In this document: positions 6,763 to 10,283 of the stretch, one piece after another | Layout of the letters: every line of letters starts with the position of its first letter | Numbering within the stretch: position 1 is the first letter of the stretch | DNA from: Planctomycetaceae bacterium | GTDB taxonomy: Bacteria > Planctomycetota > Planctomycetia > Planctomycetales > Planctomycetaceae | NCBI GenBank assembly: GCA_016765335.1 | Contig: JAESQE010000298.1 | Location: forward strand, 2,160-12,442 | DNA length: 10,283 nucleotides | Direction of reading: 5' to 3' | Made by a program: the position numbers and the translations under genes | Notes under the pieces: model-generated | Seen by the model: the letters and a program-made list of their open reading frames with translations, nothing else | Told to the model about the DNA's origin: nothing | Databases searched by the model: none

Positions 6763-7065
6763 ATGAGTACGCACAAAAAAGAAAAACGAGCAAAACGAGA
6801 AAAGCTGATTGCTCTTTACGGAGATAACAAACCATCAAAGGGAAATAGTCTTTCCCAACGTGGTAAACCTAAGTATTTGGGTGGAAACGGTCGCAAAACG
6901 ACTGGGATTACTCGTCGTTACTTCCGTAAGAATTTGCAGAAAGTTCGTCTTATGGAAGACGGCAAGGTTGTTCGCCGCTGGGTTCCAGTGAAAATGATTC
7001 GAGCTGGTCTCATTCAAAAGCCAGTTATACGTGAACCATTCACTCTGCCTGAAATTGAAGGTTAA
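6763..7065 (+). CDS. rpmB: Large-subunit ribosomal protein bL28
   Basis: This is a 100-residue, very basic protein. Residues about 29-87 carry the bL28 pattern: GNS followed by a basic loop, then [35 protein letters not shown], corresponding to the family's TKRRF-x-PNLQ-x-V segment and the SGL-like end. bL28 is an RNA-binding component of the 50S subunit. The N-terminus is unusual: a Lys/Arg-rich lead ([12 protein letters not shown]) replaces the usual start, and the protein has no Cys at all, so the CXXC zinc pair of some bL28 forms is missing. The usual N-terminal C-x-x-TGK element is also not recognisable. ATG 6763 is chosen over TTG 6760 because AAAGG lies seven bases upstream. A terminator follows. 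Confidence 0.82.
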   Translation: MSTHKKEKRAKREKLIALYGDNKPSKGNSLSQRGKPKYLGGNGRKTTGITRRYFRKNLQKVRLMEDGKVVRRWVPVKMIRAGLIQKPVIREPFTLPEIEG

Positions 7066-7096
7066 TTCCCGACTCTTTCAGATAAATATAAAAATG

Positions 7097-7139
7097 ATAT
7101 CGCAGGTTGGGCATTGTCCTTGCCTGCGATATTTTATTA
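7097..7139 (+). terminator. Intrinsic terminator after bL28
   Basis: A perfect 10-bp stem, ATATCGCAGG (7097-7106) with CCTGCGATAT (7123-7132), is followed by TTTATTAT. It starts about 30 bases after the bL28 stop. Its T-tract ends only about 20 bases before the gatC start codon. Confidence 0.85.
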
Positions 7140-7158
7140 TTAAGTAAAGTCTATTTGC

Positions 7159-7458
7159 ATGCCTGCTCTTTCAGCTGCTGATGTCCAAAAAGTTGCTCAT
7201 TTGGCAAATATCGAGCTTTCGGAAACGGAAATACTCGACGTTTCAAATCATCTGGGCAGCATTCTTGAATATGTCGAGGTTCTGGATCAAGTCGACACCG
7301 AACAAATAGAACCACTTGCACATCCGATTGATGTCGTCAATGTCTTCCGAGAAGACAAGCCAACTGAAATGCTTGCTCGCGAAGAAGCATTAAAAAATGC
7401 GCCAAACACCGATGGCAAATATTTTGTTGTGCCAGCAATTCTTGACGCAGCTGAGTAA
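7159..7458 (+). CDS. gatC: Asp/Glu-tRNA amidotransferase subunit C
   Basis: This 99-residue protein matches GatC over its full length: the N-terminal helix pattern SAADVQKVAHLANIELSETE, the middle ILEYVEVLDQVDTEQIEPLAHP, the FREDKP motif and a C-terminal YFVVPAIL. GatC wraps around GatA and GatB and stabilises the complex that converts Glu-tRNA(Gln) and Asp-tRNA(Asn) to the amide forms in the cytoplasm. gatA is often next to gatC but is not here; gatA and gatB must lie elsewhere. No strong ribosome site is seen. With a terminator so close upstream, expression must come from readthrough or from a promoter embedded around TATTAT (7135-7140). Confidence 0.93.
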   Translation: MPALSAADVQKVAHLANIELSETEILDVSNHLGSILEYVEVLDQVDTEQIEPLAHPIDVVNVFREDKPTEMLAREEALKNAPNTDGKYFVVPAILDAAE

Positions 7459-7469
7459 TACATCGATCA

Positions 7470-7496
7470 CGGGTAGCTTATCAACTAATATCCCGC
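7470..7496 (+). repeat. Possible fragment of the REP-like hairpin repeat
   Basis: It starts CGGGTAGCTTAT and ends ATATCCCGC, resembling the first 22 bases of the repeat at 2475 (CGGGTAGCTCAT...ATCCCGC) with an insertion. The rest of the element is not recognisable, so this may be a decayed copy or chance. Confidence 0.3.
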
Positions 7497-7556
7497 ATAT
7501 AACATCTCTCAAAGTACATACGGGAACCTCTATTAATTCAAGATTCATTACGAGCC

Positions 7557-7630
7557 GGAGGGTAGACATTCTTGTCTGCCTTATATTAAAGCAGACTCAA
7601 ACGAAACAGGCACAGAATGTCTGTGCTCCC
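7557..7630. repeat. Imperfect palindromic intergenic repeat
   Basis: AGACATTCT (7564-7572) is complementary to AGAATGTCT (7614-7622), flanked by GGAGGGT on the left and GTGCTCCC on the right. Inside is a second perfect stem, GTCTGC (7574-7579) with GCAGAC (7591-7596). The GGGTAG edge and AGACA/TGTCT stem recall the repeats at 2475 and 2692, but the core differs. It lies between gatC and the HtrA-like gene. Confidence 0.55.
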
Positions 7631-7707
7631 TTTGAATGAATAGAACTTCCCACACATCAGAAATGGTCGAATGAAGACCGTTACAAAAATCCTGAATGGA
7701 ATTCATC

Positions 7708-7714
7708 GGGAGAG
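7708..7714 (+). promoter_or_regulatory. Ribosome binding site of the HtrA-like gene
   Basis: GGGAGAG lies five bases before GTG 7720. The in-frame ATG at 7696 has no ribosome site, so this favours the GTG start. Confidence 0.6.
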
Positions 7715-7719
7715 ATATA

Positions 7720-9669
7720 GTGACTGCTATTTGCCGTGCGTTATTAGTGATTTTGATTACGTATTCTGGATCAAGCTTGCCTGCTGCTCCCTTTCCGCCA
7801 GAAAAAAGTGAAGCGGTTATCAAGCAGGCAGTGCTGCGTGCCTCGACATGTATTGTTAAAATTGAAACCATCGGCGGTCGGGATGTTGTTGATGGTCAAT
7901 TAACAAGTACCGGTCCTACGACTGGAGTGATCGTCTCTGAAGATGGTTTCATCATGACCAGTTCATTCAATTTTGCTGCGAGTCCCTCTTCTATCCTGGT
8001 GACGGTTCCCGATAGTAATGAGAGACTTCCTGCTGTGATTGTTGCTCGTGATCATTTGAAAATGCTGACGCTGCTTAAAATTGATACGCAGGATCTGACC
8101 CCGGCAATACCCGTGAAGTTAAATTCGGTTCGAGTTGGGCAGTGGTCGATTGCATTAGGAAAAACTTACAACTCGCCGCTGCCTAATATTTCTTTAGGAC
8201 TTGTCAGTGCACTTCAGCGTATTGATGGCAAGGCATTGCAGACTGATGCAAAAGTTTCACCCGCCAATTATGGTGGCCCGCTGATAGATATTCATGGTGA
8301 TGTGCTGGGGATTCTGGTTCCGCTTTCACCCACAGGAAAAGGATTGACCGAGGGAGTTAACTGGTACGATTCAGGAATTGGTTTTGCGATTCCGTTAGAA
8401 GACGTCCTGGCTTCTTTAGACCGACTTAAAACTGGCACAGATTTAAAAACGGGCTTGATGGGCGTCAATTTTGGGACCACTCCGTCGTTTCTTGCAGATC
8501 CAATCATTCAAGAGGTGCGTCCTAATTCTCCGGCTGCGAAATCTGGATTACAGTCTGGGGATCGGATTGTCTTGCTTGAAGGAAAATCGATTAAAACAGT
8601 GGCGAATGCTATGCAAGGGTTAGGAAAAAAATATGCAGGGGATGCGACTAGCTTGACGGTTAAACGTGGCGAGGAAATTCTGGAAATGATAGTGACACTG
8701 ACTGATAAACTCGAACCATTTCAACACGGCTGGCTTGGTGTGCTGGGACAGCGGGTACAGTTGGGTGATCAGCCTGGTGCAGCAATTCGAGTCGTGATGC
8801 CTGGTTCTCCTGCCGATACGAGTGGACTTTTAAAATCTGATCGTATCGTGCGTGTTAATGGCCAGGAGATTACATCTTACGATCAACTGCGAGAAATAAT
8901 ACTGCTTATGCAGCCAGATCGTGAACTTGAAGTTGTGATTTTTCGGGCTGGTGAAGAGCAAAAAGTAAAGGTGGTATTGGGATCGGTATCTGATGAAATA
9001 CCAGAAGAGTTACCTCTGCCTGTTCTTAATGATTCAGATGCAAAGCCTGTTGCGAAAGCACCTGAAACAGGGGATTTATTGAAAACGCTTGCAGAACACG
9101 ATCAGAAATATCGTATGTATGTTCCCGAAGAATATGATTCTTCGGGTGCTTATGGATTGGCTTTGTGGCTTTCAGCAGACGGGGAACCTATTCCTGAACA
9201 AGAGCTTGCGCAGTGGAAACGGATTTGCAGAACGCGTGGAATGGTACTTGTGATGCCCGTGTCTGAAAATCTGAAAGCATGGTCCAGTGATGACGTGGCT
9301 TGGTTGCTGGAATGTGTTAAAGATGTAGAACGCGATTATCATATCGATACTAAGATGACTTGTCTGATTACAGGCGGTAAGGAACCAAGTTTCCCTTGGC
9401 AGTTTGTTTTCGAGAACCGCGAAACATTCGAAGGGCTTTATTCAACAAGTTTTGCTCGGCGATTTCGGATTCCTTTTAATGAACCGGGTTATCGTTTTCA
9501 GGTGTTTATTTCTGTCAGTGGTGAAGACCAACAGAAAATGGCTGTCAAATTACAGGGCTTCCTGAAAGAAGAAGGGTTCCCGGTGGTTTATCGTCCCAAA
9601 CAAGAGGCGATGTCCGTTGATGATTTTGATGCACTGGGCCGCTGGCTGGATGGTCTTGGCGGTCTCTGA
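7720..9669 (+). CDS. HtrA-like PDZ protein without catalytic triad, fused to hydrolase-like domain
   Basis: From the GTG start this is a 649-residue protein with a signal peptide ([17 protein letters not shown], cleavage about residue 22-24). Residues about 28-235 are a trypsin-like HtrA domain. The fold marks remain ([46 protein letters not shown]), but all three triad positions are changed. The family HV position is Phe83 (SSFNF), the Asp of DLAVLKI is Met115 (KMLTLLKI), and the Ser of GNSGGPL is Tyr184 (ANYGGPL). Two PDZ domains follow (about 246-328 and 338-421). The C-terminal part (about 454-649), starting [11 protein letters not shown], resembles an esterase-type alpha/beta hydrolase. 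No GXSXG nucleophile elbow is visible there; [11 protein letters not shown] stands at that place. It is probably a periplasmic binding or scaffold protein. ATG 7696 would add eight residues. No paralogous active HtrA is in the window. Confidence 0.87.
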   Translation: MTAICRALLVILITYSGSSLPAAPFPPEKSEAVIKQAVLRASTCIVKIETIGGRDVVDGQLTSTGPTTGVIVSEDGFIMTSSFNFAASPSSILVTVPDSNERLPAVIVARDHLKMLTLLKIDTQDLTPAIPVKLNSVRVGQWSIALGKTYNSPLPNISLGLVSALQRIDGKALQTDAKVSPANYGGPLIDIHGDVLGILVPLSPTGKGLTEGVNWYDSGIGFAIPLEDVLASLDRLKTGTDLKTGLMGVNFGTTPSFLADPIIQEVRPNSPAAKSGLQSGDRIVLLEGKSIKTVANAMQGLGKKYAGDATSLTVKRGEEILEMIVTLTDKLEPFQHGWLGVLGQRVQLGDQPGAAIRVVMPGSPADTSGLLKSDRIVRVNGQEITSYDQLREIILLMQPDRELEVVIFRAGEEQKVKVVLGSVSDEIPEELPLPVLNDSDAKPVAKAPETGDLLKTLAEHDQKYRMYVPEEYDSSGAYGLALWLSADGEPIPEQELAQWKRICRTRGMVLVMPVSENLKAWSSDDVAWLLECVKDVERDYHIDTKMTCLITGGKEPSFPWQFVFENRETFEGLYSTSFARRFRIPFNEPGYRFQVFISVSGEDQQKMAVKLQGFLKEEGFPVVYRPKQEAMSVDDFDALGRWLDGLGGL

Positions 9670-9763
9670 TTCTGTGTTAAGATGTTTGACGTCAGGTTAT
9701 GGGAAGCTCTGGAAATTGTACTTCAGAGTTACTTGAAGACTGTTTGGTTATAAGAAGTAGTTA

Positions 9764-9799
9764 AAAAACCCCCTCTAACTCCCCCTTCGCAAGGGGGAG
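9764..9799. repeat. GC-rich hairpin repeat upstream of uppP
   Basis: A perfect 9-bp stem, CTCCCCCTT (9779-9787) with AAGGGGGAG (9791-9799), has the 3-base loop CGC. It is preceded by six A and CCCCCTCTAA. On the minus strand the hairpin is followed, after a G-rich stretch, by TTTTTT. On the plus strand it has no T-run, so it is not a normal terminator for the upstream gene. It looks like a dispersed palindromic repeat. Confidence 0.6.
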
Positions 9800-9831
9800 A
9801 ACCAATTATTATATTAGGATTGCAGTAACGC

Positions 9832-10283
9832 ATGGATGTACAAGAGTTGTTCCAGGTCATTGTGCTTGGGGTTGTGCAAGGGATTGCAGAATTTCTCCCG
9901 ATTAGTTCTTCCGGTCATTTAGTGATTGTGAATGAATTATTAACTGGTGGAGTGAGTCAGCCTGAGGGCGATCTGGCGATGAATATCGCATTGCATCTGG
10001 GAACACTGGGGTCGATACTGGTCGTGTTCCGTCGAGATTTAAAGGCGGTTCTTTTTGATTGGAAAATGATTCTGGCGGTTATCGTTGCAACACTGCCGAT
10101 TGTGATTGTCGGGTTGACTCTCAAGGATCTTGTGGAATCGGCCTTTGAAACTCCGGCAGTTGCAGCCGGGGGGTTGCTTGTGACTTCGTTTCTGTTATGG
10201 CTGTGTGAATGGCTCGAACCTGCCGGCGAAGCTCATGCAATCGATGAGACTCATGCAGGTAGCGAGTCCGAATACTCTCCTTC
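9832..10283 (+). CDS. uppP: Undecaprenyl-diphosphatase UppP (BacA), 5' part
   Basis: 150 full codons are present and the frame stays open at the window end; the family is about 260-290 residues. UppP is a polytopic membrane enzyme that dephosphorylates undecaprenyl diphosphate to recycle the lipid carrier for cell-wall polymers. The first signature is intact: [15 protein letters not shown] (residues 16-30), with the (E/Q)XXXE pair Gln16/Glu20 and His29. [18 protein letters not shown] (53-70) also fits. Hydrophobic segments lie at about 5-15, 53-66, 79-96 and 108-125. The second signature with the catalytic Arg would lie beyond the window. A weak AGGA is 12 bases before the ATG. Loop residues about 130-149 are acidic and polar ([19 protein letters not shown]) and may be longer than usual. 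Confidence 0.93.
   Translation, partial: MDVQELFQVIVLGVVQGIAEFLPISSSGHLVIVNELLTGGVSQPEGDLAMNIALHLGTLGSILVVFRRDLKAVLFDWKMILAVIVATLPIVIVGLTLKDLVESAFETPAVAAGGLLVTSFLLWLCEWLEPAGEAHAIDETHAGSESEYSP

Overview
The window looks like chromosomal DNA of a planctomycete (Planctomycetota). The signs are a DUF1080 (3-keto-disaccharide hydrolase family) secreted protein, a membrane-anchored protein built of 24-residue 'TDAGL-x-HL' leucine-rich repeats, a very large multiheme cytochrome c, a long-tailed CsrA, an HtrA/PDZ protein fused to an alpha/beta-hydrolase-like domain, moderate base composition, weak Shine-Dalgarno use and long intergenic spacers with palindromic repeats. The genus cannot be fixed from the sequence. 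No transposase, integrase, CRISPR array, tRNA or rRNA was seen.

Layout. Bases 1-61 show nothing recognisable. From 62 to 2305 three genes lie on the minus strand. In transcription order they are the LRR membrane protein, a 98-residue protein that reads as an Sm/LSm-like small beta-barrel, and the secreted DUF1080 protein. A spacer of about 0.8 kb follows, with two copies of one hairpin repeat in opposite orientation. Then comes a plus-strand gene for a 12-heme, C-terminally anchored cytochrome (3118-5706). It converges on csrA (5919-6278, minus), and a 160-bp palindromic element sits between them. A noncoding stretch of about 0.48 kb upstream of csrA and bL28 holds the csrA leader and a promoter for a divergent bL28 ribosomal protein gene (6763-7065). 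A clear intrinsic terminator follows, then gatC (7159-7458) without gatA beside it. After a spacer with another palindromic repeat comes a 649-residue HtrA-like protein (7720-9669) that has lost its whole catalytic triad. After a GC-rich hairpin repeat comes the 5' part of uppP/bacA (9832 to the window end).

How the genes fit together. This is mostly housekeeping and envelope function: translation (bL28, GatC), post-transcriptional control (CsrA, possibly the Sm-like protein), cell-wall lipid-carrier recycling (UppP) and periplasmic redox or quality-control proteins. There is no obvious multi-gene pathway. The most unusual items are the Sm-like protein, the HtrA-like double pseudoenzyme, the orphan 12-heme cytochrome, and a small hairpin repeat family whose two copies differ while keeping stem pairing.
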